A DNA stretch of 64,000 nucleotides from Lunularia cruciata (GCA_948567375.1 OX419762.1:32504608-32568607); one strand, 5' to 3'; positions 1 to 12,095 are shown, counted from the stretch's first letter. Numbers and translations: made by a program. The notes: generated by a model not told the origin, from the sequence alone.

Positions 1-1
1 C

Positions 2-1591
2 CTACCACTCACCTTGAATGGTGGCAAGATAGATCGCAAGGCGCTGCCGCATCCGTATTTAATGGCAAGCTCAGGTCGTAACTTACAGCAGTACACATCA
101 GCTGCTGACGAGGGCGAAGGGGACCATGGACTCAATACAATGCTAAGTCAGTGTTGCGGTATTTTTGAGAGAGTACTAAATCTTGAGTCAGGATTTGTTC
201 AGGTTGATAGCAACTTCTTTCACCTGGGGGGCAACTCTTTGTGGTGCTCACGTCTGGCTACTGAACTGGGTGAAGCCTTCGGGTTGGAGTTGCTACCTTG
301 GCAAATTTACAAGCAGCCCACACCTCAGCAACTGGTATTTTGGATTCTTCAGATGCAGAAGCTGCAGCCGGACTCCCTAACACTACAAGATGTAAGCGAT
401 GTCGAACTCCTGAACGAAGCTCATTCTCTGGAAAAGTCTCTTCAAGCAATCTCAAGTAGTAGAGGGGAACCCAAGGTGGTTTTGCTTACTGGAGCCACGG
501 GATTTTTGGGGGTACACTTACTAGAAAATCTTCTGGTTCAAGGTCCATTCAAGACAATTTACTGCTTGGTGAGGGCAGAAACCGTCGTACACGCCTGGAA
601 CAGAGTACAAGCTACACGTCAGAAGTATGGCGTCAAGTCCAGATTATCAAACACAAAGATCGTGATGCTAATCGGCGATATACAGGATGACAATATGGGG
701 CTGTCTGGCGACTCGTATTCCGAACTGAGCAACCAGATAAACTTAATCTACCATGTGGCTGCAGATACCAACTACATTCGGCCCTATGCAGAGATGCGAC
801 AGCCAAATGTGGAAGGGACTAGACAAGTTCTGCATTTTGCAGCAACTTGTCCTTCACTAAAAGCACTACATTATGTTTCAACCATAGGCATCTACGGCGG
901 TCTCAGTGGGTTTACACACGATGTTTTAGGTGAAAACCTCGACATAGAAAGTTGTCTTTCCTTTCTACACAAGGGCGAAACAGGCTACACTAAGTCGAAG
1001 TGGGTGGCAGAGATCATGGTCCTGGATTTTAAATCTAGAGGCTTTCCTGTCTCCATTTACCGTCCTGGGTTTATCGAAGCTCATTCATGCACTGGCGTCG
1101 CCAACTCAGATGATACACTTTGTCGGTTTATACAAGGCTGTTCACAGATGGGGTCTTACCCGGTGTTGCGGAAGAAGTACTGGGTACCGATTCCAGTGGA
1201 CTTTGCAGCTGATGCAATAAGCTACTTGTCTCTCAACAGCGAGGCGGGTAAAATCTACAACCTGGTGCCCGATCGTAAACGTGAAATGGACAACAAAGAA
1301 ATCTTCCAAGCCTTAAGGGAGGATTACCACCTCCAACTTGAAGAGCTATCCATGTCAAACTGGGTAGAGGCCCTCTCCTCAGTTCCCGCTTCCAACTCAT
1401 TGTACCCACTCATAGGCTTCTTGTCACAAAAAGTACATGAATCTCGCTATACTGTCCTGGAACTGCCCGTCACCAAATTGGACTGTACCAATACACGTGA
1501 AGGACTGCGAGGGTCCGGTATCGAAATTCCTGGGTTCGACAGATACCTTCTGGGCAAGTACGTACAATTTTTAGGAGAGAAAATGGAGTAG
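2..1591 (+). CDS. NRPS-like carrier protein-thioester reductase, 3' end of gene
   Basis: Partial gene open at the window's left edge; the frame runs in from base 2, so the true start lies upstream. Residues are counted from the TTG (Leu) at 14. The first codons encode the end of an adenylation domain, with the A10-type motif NGGKIDRKALP (residues 2-12; one extra Gly compared with the usual NGKIDRK). A carrier domain follows with LGGNS, whose Ser75 (codon 236-238) is the expected phosphopantetheine site. From about residue 153 comes an extended short-chain-dehydrogenase-type reductase: TGATGFLG at 159-166 (NADPH-binding Rossmann loop), YHVAAD near 246, a VST segment near 288, and a YxxxK pair at Y325/K329. 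Such A-T-R enzymes activate a carboxylic acid, load it on the carrier arm and release it reductively as an aldehyde or alcohol; the substrate cannot be read here. There are no stops or introns in 1.59 kb. An AATAAA lies at 1593-1598, probably too close to the TAG to be the used polyadenylation signal. Fungal or bacterial transfer and a native plant gene are both possible origins. Confidence 0.9.
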   Translation, partial: LPLTLNGGKIDRKALPHPYLMASSGRNLQQYTSAADEGEGDHGLNTMLSQCCGIFERVLNLESGFVQVDSNFFHLGGNSLWCSRLATELGEAFGLELLPWQIYKQPTPQQLVFWILQMQKLQPDSLTLQDVSDVELLNEAHSLEKSLQAISSSRGEPKVVLLTGATGFLGVHLLENLLVQGPFKTIYCLVRAETVVHAWNRVQATRQKYGVKSRLSNTKIVMLIGDIQDDNMGLSGDSYSELSNQINLIYHVAADTNYIRPYAEMRQPNVEGTRQVLHFAATCPSLKALHYVSTIGIYGGLSGFTHDVLGENLDIESCLSFLHKGETGYTKSKWVAEIMVLDFKSRGFPVSIYRPGFIEAHSCTGVANSDDTLCRFIQGCSQMGSYPVLRKKYWVPIPVDFAADAISYLSLNSEAGKIYNLVPDRKREMDNKEIFQALREDYHLQLEELSMSNWVEALSSVPASNSLYPLIGFLSQKVHESRYTVLELPVTKLDCTNTREGLRGSGIEIPGFDRYLLGKYVQFLGEKME

Positions 1592-2585
1592 CAATAAATT
1601 CGCAATGATATTCATGTATGTTGATATGGTGAGTAGTAAAAAGTTTTCCTATCCAGCCAATACATTCGCATGTTTAAAGCATATATGCGATCTCTGTCGT
1701 TGTTGATTATTTGTTGTGCGGAATTAGGCTGCATGTGCAAATTGTGGACCCATCCCCTGCCCGTTGTTAAGTATTTCTTGTGAATCCTTGCGTTGTGGAA
1801 TAGTCTTTGCCACAGTTTTGATGACACGAGATACGGTTACCTTTCATGGAGCAGAACAATATTATTACAAAATACTCGGAAGGTTTATAACCCTATATTC
1901 AAAGTTAGACTTCCCTATTCCGGACACTTCCACTCTCCTTGACCTTCCTATGGAGGTTGGGAGCCTTTGATGGGAGGATTATAGAAATCTTTGGTGAGCT
2001 TATTGGATAATATACATTGAGGGTATGACAAGGGATTTGTACATAGATCTCGGGTGGAGGGGGTTGGCTTGCTATCTATGGAAGAGATGACAATTATAGC
2101 ATTTTTAGATAATTGAGCTCTCTCGGCACCACCCTTACTTTCTTCTCATTTTGTGGTTGTTGATAAATTGGTTTTGGAGACTTATGTGATAAAGGTGAAA
2201 GAAGGATCCTTTTCTCTCCAGATGTTATTATGGCATACAAAAGATAGTTTATTCCACAGGCGCACAAGGACCTTCCATCTTTTGCTTCACTATTGTTAGA
2301 TTGGACTAGAGGTTTACAGCCTTCATTGATGGAGCAACCGTGTCAATATATGCTACATTCTCTTTTAGTTAACTAGTCCATTCCTCAAGCTGCTAAAACA
2401 TATCTTTGCTCTTGCTCCAGCAAGGGTATAGGCTCTTGGATCCTAGCTTGACCATGCATTTGGACATTCTGACTCGCACCAGCAACTTTCTCTACAGCCA
2501 TGAGGTTTTTCATGGGTTTGGTCTACCCATCTGCATCTCCATTACTAACTCGTGAGTGTGATTCTCACTAGATGCAGTTGCGGTC
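1592..2585. other. 3' flank of the NRPS-like gene, no gene seen
   Basis: AT-rich sequence just after the NRPS-like stop codon. It should contain the 3' untranslated region of that gene. Open frames are short and show no recognisable motif. From about 2,270 onward the sequence may already belong to the LINE-like remnant that follows, but stops and frame changes prevent a firm boundary. Confidence 0.5.
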
Positions 2586-2993
2586 CATATGACAATGTGT
2601 CCTTTTGGGGGATAGAGGATAGCTACCCATGATGTTATTAGGGATATAGTGTTTTCTATGGCACAAGAGAGTGGATACTTGGCTTGGAGGGAGAGTTTGT
2701 ATGCTTTGTAAATGACACATGGGGCAGACTTATACTTGGTTCGAGATGATCAAGTGATAGTAGCAAATGTTGTGGTTACGGACCCTATGCATGATACAAT
2801 TTTGGAGGGAGTGATTACCCATCCCTCTGGATGGGCGGCAAGTGCAGCAGTAGCTCACAAGGTCTCCAAGTATAGGGGTATGCAGCAAGGTCACTTCCTT
2901 TTTCCTCTAGCCTTGGAGTTATATGGAGTGGTGGATACGTTGTTCAACACATTTTTTAGGGAGTGCATGGGAGCTTATCATGTTAGGCGCTAG
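2586..2993 (+). pseudogene. LINE-like retrotransposon C-terminal remnant
   Basis: A single frame continues through two stop codons from about 2,586 to the TAG at 2,991-2,993. It reads ...CPFGG, stop, RIATHDVIRD (about 2,613-2,645), then stop, then a block with ADLYLVRDDQV, VVVTDP, an alternating A/K stretch ending HKVSKYRG, and FPLALELYG. The order C..., RHDxIRD, ADLYL, VxDVxVTDP, KxxKY, PLALExYG is one I associate with the region downstream of the reverse transcriptase in plant non-LTR elements and with PD-(D/E)xK-like folds. The family assignment is from memory of the pattern and is uncertain. No reverse transcriptase core is present, so this is a fragment. An alternative is a host gene remnant. 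Confidence 0.35.
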
Positions 2994-5130
<2,137 letters not shown>

Positions 5131-6113
5131 AGAAAGGTGTAGAATACATGGTGATTTTAGAAGCCGAGGAGGCTCTCAAAGGTTTTGAGGAGCTCAAGAA
5201 ATCCCTTGTTATGGCTCCAATTCTTGCTAAACCTTATTGGACTAAGCCTTTCAACCTTTACATAGATACTTCCAATTTAGCTATAGGACATACTCTTAGT
5301 CAATTAGACCAAGATGTGCATGATCATCTAATAACTTTATGCTAGTAGAAAAATGGTCTCAATAGAGAAGAACTATTCAGTAATGGAAAGGGAAGGGTTG
5401 GAAATGATTTTTTCTCTCAAGAAGTTTCAAAACTACTTGATTGGAGGGAAGACCACCATTGTCATGGATCACAAGGCTTTTGAAATACATCTTCAATAAG
5501 CCTAATGTGGAAGGAAGGTTAGCAAGGTGGATGATACTCTTGTTTGAGTATGATTACATCATTGAAGATAGGCCATGAAAGAAACATGCAAATTTTGATT
5601 TGTTATTAAGGCCTTTGATCATGATAGGGATGAGCCAATGAATTATTCCTTTCCAAATGAGGAACTCATGACAATCTCAATCACTCAAGAATTTCCAATG
5701 GAGTACAAGGAGATTGTAGACTTTGTTACAAGAGGTAACTATCCTAGTGAGATGCATGTTAGGCCCTTACAACAAGATATAGACCTTACATTATGGTAGA
5801 GAATATTCATTTTCATCAAGGAGTATAGTCTACTTTAAAGAGTAGTGTCTAAGAGGAGCCTATCCTACTCATGAAGGAGTTTCGTGATGGTTTGGTTTGT
5901 GAGGGTCACTTTACAAGAAAAGTGACCACTTTCAAGATTCTAGATGCAAGTTACAATCATAGTGGAATTATCAAGGATTGTCTTGATTATTTCAAAACTT
6001 GTAATGTTTGTCAAGCTTTTTATGAGAAGTCTATCTCTATTCCACCTCTTAGATCAATTCCATTACTAGGACCTTTTGAGAAGTGGAGAATTGTGTATGC
6101 ATTGGGCAGATGA
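5131..6113 (+). pseudogene. Ty3/gypsy pol remnant: RNase H and integrase zinc-binding part
   Basis: Decayed pol. At 5,160-5,345 the frame reads EAEEALKGFEELKKSL and YIDTSNLAIGHTLSQ, the start of the retroelement RNase H (a catalytic-type Asp in the YID stretch). The next 300 bases continue in RNase H style in other frames. At 5,871-6,113 the integrase N-terminal zinc-binding region is visible, with DCLDYFKTCNVCQ giving the CxxC pair and a preceding H region. There are many stops. The pol type resembles that of element A1 at 62-63 kb, so it most likely belongs to family A. The sequence jumps at about 6,113 from integrase directly into ORF C sequence, which implies a deletion. Confidence 0.6.
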
Positions 6114-6331
6114 TAACCAGCTGGAGAATGAATATGCCTCCCTATTACTTTGTACCCTTCACAAGCCACTTCTACTTTGGATTGGACCTGCTTAGCTCGG
6201 AGGAGAGAGGATGGATGGTGTCTCACTTTCACCCAACGTACAAAGAGAATCAGATAGGGATGAGCAATATAACATTAAGTGGGTTTGCAAAGGTGATGAC
6301 TACTACCTCAAGAGTGAGAAGGAGAGGATAG
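6100..6331 (+). pseudogene. ORF C fragment fused behind integrase remnant
   Basis: The frame contains PPYYFVPFTSHFYFGLDLL and WMVSHFHP. These match the middle of ORF C in the minus copy (PPHYIVPFAAHFYLGLNLL, MVSHFHPDLRRE at about 9,050-9,160) and the copies near 49.8 and 51.7 kb. It follows the integrase fragment with no LTR in between, so part of ORF C was joined to pol by deletion or template switching. It ends near 6,331, where LTR-B sequence begins. Confidence 0.55.
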
Positions 6332-7282
6332 TGTTAGTGGACATCTCCATGCCAAGAAATATGTCACACTATTTGTAGCATCGCACCTATATTGCTTAGA
6401 CTCTAGAGTAGTAGTGTTAGTAGTCAGGAGTATTTTGGTAGTTACTCATAGACTACTTGTTGATGGACAAATTTTGTATTTAGAGTATTGATGTGACAAC
6501 ATGGCAAATATCACTTTTGCGGTAATCGGGTAAGTAAAGTTTGTTCCCGGAGAGATACAAGTCAGAAATTCTAAATACAAAGTCAAAGTAACAATTGCAA
6601 TTCTTCTTGGTTGCGTCTTTAATCTCTCAGGTAGAAACTACACCCAGAAGAGAGTAACAAGCACTAACTCACAGTCTCATCACAAATTCACACTCCTTAA
6701 TCACAACTCCATCAATTCTTTCCAAACAATCTTGATTGTGATGATTCAGGCTCTCTTGAAAATGGCACTTCACTGCAAAACAACTTCACCTTAGAATTGT
6801 GTTCCACCCCTCCACTGAAGGCATAACTTCCTCGATCAAAGTTGTTTCACATCAACTTTGCACTGCACTCACAAATGCAGAATACTGCCAACACTACAAT
6901 TCCTCTCAAATCTGTCAAGACATTGCTCCAATTGCACTTCACTCAAGATCAAACACACAGAATGAAGATCAAGGCTGTGGAATCCAACATCCAACAAGCA
7001 CACTGACTTGCACTTTGAATTTCTCCACACACTCACAAACATAGACACAAATTTGATACTCAGAATCAAGCTTTACATCATGGATTGCTTCACATCACTT
7101 TGCCTTATCTATTCTCAGAAATAATGAGCACTGAACAACATTTGACTGCAAATGCCACTCTTAAATAGTGAAGCAATTGATAGTTATCTTCCTAATACAC
7201 CTCTTCCTAATGACTCTACAAACATGCAGATCTGAAATGTCAATGCACCTCTTCATATCTACCTATTCAAATCTCAAATTGG

Positions 7283-9720
7283 TTACTAATCCGATCCGAT
7301 GTCTACTTCTTCCTCGGCTTTCAAACCCGGTTCCCAAGTAATTTTACTTCCTACTACTCTATCCTTGGGTTTCACAACTCCTACATCTTCTACCAGATCT
7401 AACAATTGTCTTTCCTGATCTGACATTTCACTAGTTGGTAATCTATCTAACTCCTTATCTTTTAACCCACTCTTCTCTAATGTCTCCAATGGTAACTCCA
7501 AAGACATCTACAGTCCCACTTCATCTACTTTAGATTTTGCTCTAACATCTTTCCAAAGTTTATCTATCTCTAACTTCACTAGATCTAATCTAATCGTGAT
7601 ATTGTCTTTGACTTCCAATATCTTCCTATCTACCCAAGTTCGGAGACTAATCAACATAGCATTCAAGTCTGTATCCTTCGCATGTCTCCTCCTCGTCTCC
7701 TCCACTAACAACTTTGACTCGTGCAGCCTCGTCTCTTCAATACAAACACTGGCCTTTGTACTCAGCATTGCATTCATCCTGATTACGATCTCCTTCAATG
7801 GCTCCAATCTCATCTTCTTTTCACGCTCCCGATCTGCAAGCCAATCTTCCTTGGACATTGCCAACTCTGCCTTGAACTCGGCTTTCACAGTTTCTTTCTC
7901 CTTCTCCTTCTGCACAATCTTCTCCTCCTGATTACGAAGTAACTCTTGTAATCTCTCTTCTTCCCTATATCTCATTGTCAACTCCCGTTGCCACAGTTGC
8001 TTCTTTACACTCTCCATCACTCTATCAAGCTCTTGTTCCTTCTCTGCTACCCTTGCCATAGCATGGATAATTTCTAGTCTTGAATCAACAAACTGCTACT
8101 TCAAGATTTTGTACTCTGCTACTTGTCTCTCCCTTGCTATGTCATTCTTCTTCACAAGTTCCTCTCGATACCTCACTTCTCTCTTCAAGTTCTCAATAAC
8201 TTGACACTGCCCTACTGCATCCCCTTGCAGTACTTCCCTTTCCTCTTTGCCTTGGATTATAATCCTCTTCAACTCCAAGTTCTCTTCTTCCAGTCTTGCC
8301 AAAACCTGCAACACAATCTTCACCTCCAAACATGTCGACTGCATCTCTTTCTTCTTGTGCTCTAACTTCACTAACAATAGGCACACAATTTCTCGTAGGT
8401 ACTCCACTCCATCACTTGCACCTACTTCCACCTGTAGAGTGATCTCCTTCTTTACCTCTTCTTCACCCAGTACTCACCTTCTTCTCTGTAGTCATCGTAT
8501 CGGAATAGATGCTTCACTCTCCAAGCTAGCATTCTCCTCTTCCCTTGCCTTGCTCGGACTTGCTTCACACTTTGCCTTGCATCTCGACCGAACTCCCCTC
8601 TGAATCAAAATCTTCTTCTCCTCTAGCTCAGGTACCTCATCCTCCAACTTCGCATTATTTTCTTCCTTGAGCTCCACCCGAACTTCTTCTTCTTTGGTAG
8701 CGGGTACCGACGTCATCTCCCCATCTTCATCATTATCACTACTCGTATCCCCACTTTGTAACGTGAGCTCTGGTTCCTCCTTGTGTTCTGAGTCTTTAGA
8801 CTTGCACTCGGCTTTGCCTTTTTGAGTCTTCTTCTGATGACGCAATCACCACTATGCCTTTCCTCAGGTTTCCTCTCCTGGTCTCCCCGAGGTCTTGTCT
8901 TCTCTATGTCTTCGCCTTCTCCTTGTCAACTCCGCTTCTTTGACTTTGGAGTACTCACTTCTACCTCCGCACTCTTGCACGTCTGCGCATAGTACTCATC
9001 AGTGCTTCGGATTTGAAGAATGTATTGTTGCTCCTCCGCATCGACTTCTCTTCTCAAGTCGGGATGAAAGTGAGACACCATTCTGCTGCGCTCTGCCAAA
9101 TTGAGCAAATTCAACCCGAGGTAGAAATGTGCTGCAAATGGCACAATGTAGTGTGGAGGTGACTTATCCTACAAATTCCACACCATCTGTCTCGTCCTCC
9201 CATGGAAGCACCTTGCTCAGTTGATAAGTTCTCTTGCAAACATCATATGGAAGAACACCGCTTGGTGTTTCATCACATAAGTCGTCCTCTCTGGCTTCAG
9301 GATTGCCATGAGAGCACTCACAATCCCTCTCTTCACTGGATCTTTGTAACTCTTGACCTTATACCCATTCTTTGTTCTCTTCAAAGAGAAGTCATCCCTC
9401 ACTTCTTGGGTTTCTTCGTCTACTTCTACTTTCCCCAAGAACGTGGCACCTTGCTCCGTGCCTACCTCTCTTTTGAGCACCAATCTCCAATCAGACTCTG
9501 TCCAGCGAGCCAGATTTCCTCTCTTCCCCTCTTCCTTGGGGCCATCAAGATACTTACTCTTGATTATCTTGGTCATGAAACCTAGAAAACTTACGTTCCA
9601 ATTCCATGCCAAGAAGGTGATCCGAAGTTGGCTCAAGACTTTGATTCTTGCAATCACATCTAACCTCCGAATTGCATGATTTCTCACTGCAAATTTGGAG
9701 TTCTTCTTTCCTCCTCCCAT
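7283..9720 (-). CDS. ORF C of LTR-A: N-terminal globular part plus coiled coil, broken
   Basis: The best-preserved ORF C. The likely start is the ATG at 9,720 (MGGGKKNSKF), because an upstream ATG at 9,858 lies too close to the TATA box at 9,878-9,885 and the 50.6-57.1 kb copy starts at the equivalent ATG. The frame ends ...EEVDIGSD, TAG at 7,283. It runs through a few stops and frame changes (one near 9,214, one near 8,900), giving about 810 codons. The first about 270 residues look globular, with FLGFMTKII, TESDWRLVL and PPHYIVPFAAHFYLGLNLL. Then come acidic and lysine-rich linkers (8,492-8,845) and long heptad-like coiled coils (8,096-8,431 and 7,508-8,059: KEQELDRVMESV, EEERLQELLRNQEEKI). 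There is no reverse transcriptase, integrase or zinc-knuckle motif. The N-terminal part vaguely recalls the 'putative plant transposon protein' regions of Athila-type elements; this is a weak impression. The function is unknown. Confidence 0.6.
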
Positions 9721-9877
9721 CTTTCTTGCTTCCTCACTATCTCTCGGTTTAACTCTCTCGAATTCTCCTCTACACACTAGCACGTCTTCAACTCTACTTC
9801 CCTTCCAACAATCTCCTATAGGACGACTCCTCAACGGCGAAGGAAAATTGCTCAACATTGCTTTGTCATTAGCCTGA

Positions 9878-9885
9878 TTTTTATA
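9878..9885 (-). promoter_or_regulatory. TATA box upstream of ORF C
   Basis: On the minus strand the sequence reads CTATAAAAATC, a good plant TATA box, about 160 bases upstream of the preferred ORF C start at 9,720. In the 50.6-57.1 kb copy the equivalent place reads CTATAAGAATT (about 50,939-50,949). This implies that the LTR drives its own ORF C transcript, separate from the TATTTAAG element near the LTR's 3' part (about 7,165) that would serve the genomic transcript. Confidence 0.5.
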
Positions 9886-10282
9886 GAGTCGCGCCTTCTT
9901 TGTCTCTCTTCAATTCGAGTTTCTATCAAGAAATCACACCTCTTGCATGCGCTTGTGATTGTCAATTGTACTTCACGTGTATGACCGCCGGTTTTGAACA
10001 GTCCCTCTTGAATTTCTCGCCCCAAAGAAAGGTTGTTACACTATCCTCACCTTGGGTTGAGCTCCCCCCGATACAAAGACTTCTTACTTCAGGTTGTATG
10101 GTGACAGAGCAAGTCCGAGTACTTCGAATGTGGCTTTGGGTCATAACCCAAAGCCATGTTACCTCGGGTTTCATGTCAAAGACGATTTTCTTTGCCTTCT
10201 TTGGCCATACAACCGCAATCCGACTTCTCTATACTCTTCTTCTTCTCCATTTCTAAAAAAAACAAAAAATGTGGGTACCACA

Positions 10283-10317
10283 ATTGACTACATGGTGGGA
10301 CCCACCATGTAGTCAAT
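10283..10317. repeat. Perfect 17-bp palindrome with 1-nt centre
   Basis: Arm 10,283-10,299 (ATTGACTACATGGTGGG) and arm 10,301-10,317 are exact reverse complements around A10300. It lies immediately beside the right end of the solo LTR-A. Other LTR-B copies have only the GGTGGG/CCCACC core here (22,838-22,852), so the outer arm is an addition in this copy. Confidence 0.9.
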
Positions 10318-10894
10318 ACAATCACTTGCACCATTTGGACAATCGGGTGTGCCGTCAACAAAACCGTTAGGGTTTGAGATCTAGCTTGAGTCCAAGTGTA
10401 TACTTTCAAAGTGCAATTACAAAGAGCTCACTTCTATGATGTTGAGCCTTTGAGTTCTTGGCTATGGTGGACAAAGAGCAGCAAACATCACTTGGATTCT
10501 CTTAGCTAGAGTGGGTGTGGCTTGATTTTAATCAATGTCAATTGTTGGCAAATTATTAAGTGATAGATCAAATACTAATATGATTGAGTATGATTTAAGT
10601 TCTATAAACCAACTGATTACATCAAAGAAGAGAGGTTAGAGTGCAATTGAATGTAGGAACTGAGAGTGTTAGTGGTATCTCCAAGACTCACTGATTGTTG
10701 GTAGCTTGATTGGAGTTCATGTTCATCCTATTGTGTAGAATCTCATTTGATTGATGAAGATTTGGCAATGAGGTAGACAATGTGCAAAAGCGCTGGCCAA
10801 ATTTTGAGAAAAGAGAAACAATTTTCAAGCAGTAGTTGTGATTTTGAGCTCAAGAAGTGAAAATAGAACCAATATGGTGTGAGTTTGAGTTGTC

Positions 10895-11017
10895 GTGCGT
10901 ATATACATTGCTACACAACATACATCGTTGTCAACATCATACATCGTTGTCAACATCATACACTATAGAAGCACAACTCACACATAAGTCATACATAGGC
11001 TCTAAAGTGCCACAATA
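10895..11017 (-). repeat. Partial LTR-B start abutting the 3' LTR of the minus family B copy
   Basis: Read on the minus strand this begins TGTGGCACTTTAGAGCC and ends near GTATATACGC, about 120 bases of LTR-B start. It lies directly behind the 3' LTR (11,018-11,568). The same arrangement is present at 38,704-38,812 in the plus copy. Inside it a 19-bp unit is duplicated in tandem (10,919-10,937 and 10,938-10,956). Confidence 0.6.
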
Positions 11018-11568
11018 ATTAGATTGTTTACCACTCTCAACTCAACTCAACTCAGATCAGTACTTGATCTATCACTCTATAAACTGCCAACAACTTTGCA
11101 CTGATTACAATCAAGCCACACCCACTCTAGCTAAGAGAATCAAGGTGGCACCGGCCTCTGTCCACCATAGCCAAGAACTCGAAGGCTCAACATTAAAGAA
11201 GTGAGCTCTCTAGAGTTGCACTTTAAAAGTATACACCCTGGACTTGAGCTAGGTCTAAAATCCTAACGGTCCCGTTGATGGCACACTCGACGGTGCAAAT
11301 AGTGCAAAGTGGTAGTGGGCCCCATCGTGAAGTCAATACCCTGAACACAAAATCTAACTACAAAAAATAGTCTTTGAGAAATTGCTAAAATAACTCTAAC
11401 TCCTATCATTGCAACTCTAGTGTCGGAGTAATCTAGATGCGACACTACAAATGGTGTGACAATTGTCAAGTGTATATACATTGTTACACAACATTCATTG
11501 TTGTCAACATCATACACTATAGAAGCACAACTCACACATAAGTCATATATAGGCTCTAAAATCCCACA
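11018..11568 (-). repeat. 3' LTR of family B minus copy
   Basis: The LTR start on the minus strand is TGTGGGATTTTAGAGCC (reading from 11,568), preceded by a purine-rich tract (AAGGAGGTGATT at 11,569-11,580). The end near 11,018 reads ...AACAATCTAATTA. It matches 22,537-22,986 along most of its length, for example the AGCTAGAGTGGGTGTGGCTTG region and the GGGCCC segment. Confidence 0.65.
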
Positions 11569-12095
11569 ATCACCTCCTTAGTTGGTGGTTAGGTCACTCT
11601 AACTCCAGATAGCAATATGTGATACTCACATTTTTCATTTTGGACTAGTTTTAAAGAAGAAATGCATTAATGAAACCAAATTGAACCCAAATGGAGAATA
11701 AACGATGAGAATTTTGTATTTTGATTCAACCCAAAGAAGTCAACTTCGTGTTAGAGGAAGAAGGACTTGGATTAGATCAAACTCAAAGAAGCTTACTTTG
11801 TGTCAGAGGAGGAAAAACTCGAATTAGATGCTTAAGGAGGGCAGACCCAAAGGAGGAATGGAGGTTGTAGGTCAAGATTCTTGTGAGGGCTTTATCTCAA
11901 TGGAAACATGTCCAAATCAAGTAGGCTATATCTTGTTGGAAGCGTCTCGTGCAAGGCTTTCCGTTGCCACCAAAATCGTAGAGTTTGGAGGTTTGTAGAA
12001 AAAGAAATAAGCATTTGAATTTTTAGCAGTAGATGTACAAAGTAGTTGAGTGTCTTTGGGTTAGTGTCTTTGGGTCTATACGCCTTTGGACTTTG

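Larger units (their letters stand above)
6492..10282 (-). mobile_element. Solo LTR-A, complete, with 5-bp target duplication
   Basis: A 3,791-bp unit on the minus strand. Its ends are TGTGACAACATGGC (left) and TACCACA (right); in its own orientation it starts TGTGGTACCCACA and ends GTTGTCACA. It is flanked by a perfect 5-bp duplication ATTGA (6,487-6,491 and 10,283-10,287), the size made by Ty3-type integrases. No repeat of either end is found inside the unit, so it is not a short-LTR element with internal DNA. The same start-to-end unit precedes an Asp-tRNA primer site and gag in elements A0 and A1, so it is best read as one LTR of about 3.8 kb left after LTR-LTR recombination. An alternative is a separate non-autonomous element that shares its 3' part with LTR-A. 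Confidence 0.75.
6345..10880 (+). mobile_element. LTR-B and leader of a truncated third family B copy, split by a solo LTR-A
   Basis: Bases 6,345-6,491 match 38,275-38,400 of the LTR of the family B plus copy (for example GTTACTCATAGACTACTTG). The match resumes at 10,283 with ATTGACTACATGG, the direct continuation at 38,397, and runs to about 10,632 (ending GATTACA). The family B 5' leader follows (TCAAAGAA..., matching the inverted sequence at about 22,536 and leftward) to about 10,880. The gap between is the solo LTR-A at 6,492-10,282. The body of this family B copy is missing: the leader runs into inverted LTR-B sequence at about 10,890. Confidence 0.7.

Noticed and set aside
9202-9877. 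Plus-strand frames opposite ORF C
   Set aside because: Antisense of the minus-strand ORF C; low-complexity Ser/Leu/Phe-rich translations only.
6492-10282. Reading the unit as a non-autonomous element with short LTRs and ORF C as internal DNA
   Set aside because: Neither end recurs inside the unit, and in A0 and A1 the primer site and gag come directly after its end. An LTR is the simpler reading, though not proven.
10900-10960. CRISPR-like or satellite array
   Set aside because: Only two copies of a 19-bp unit inside an LTR; no spacers and no further units.
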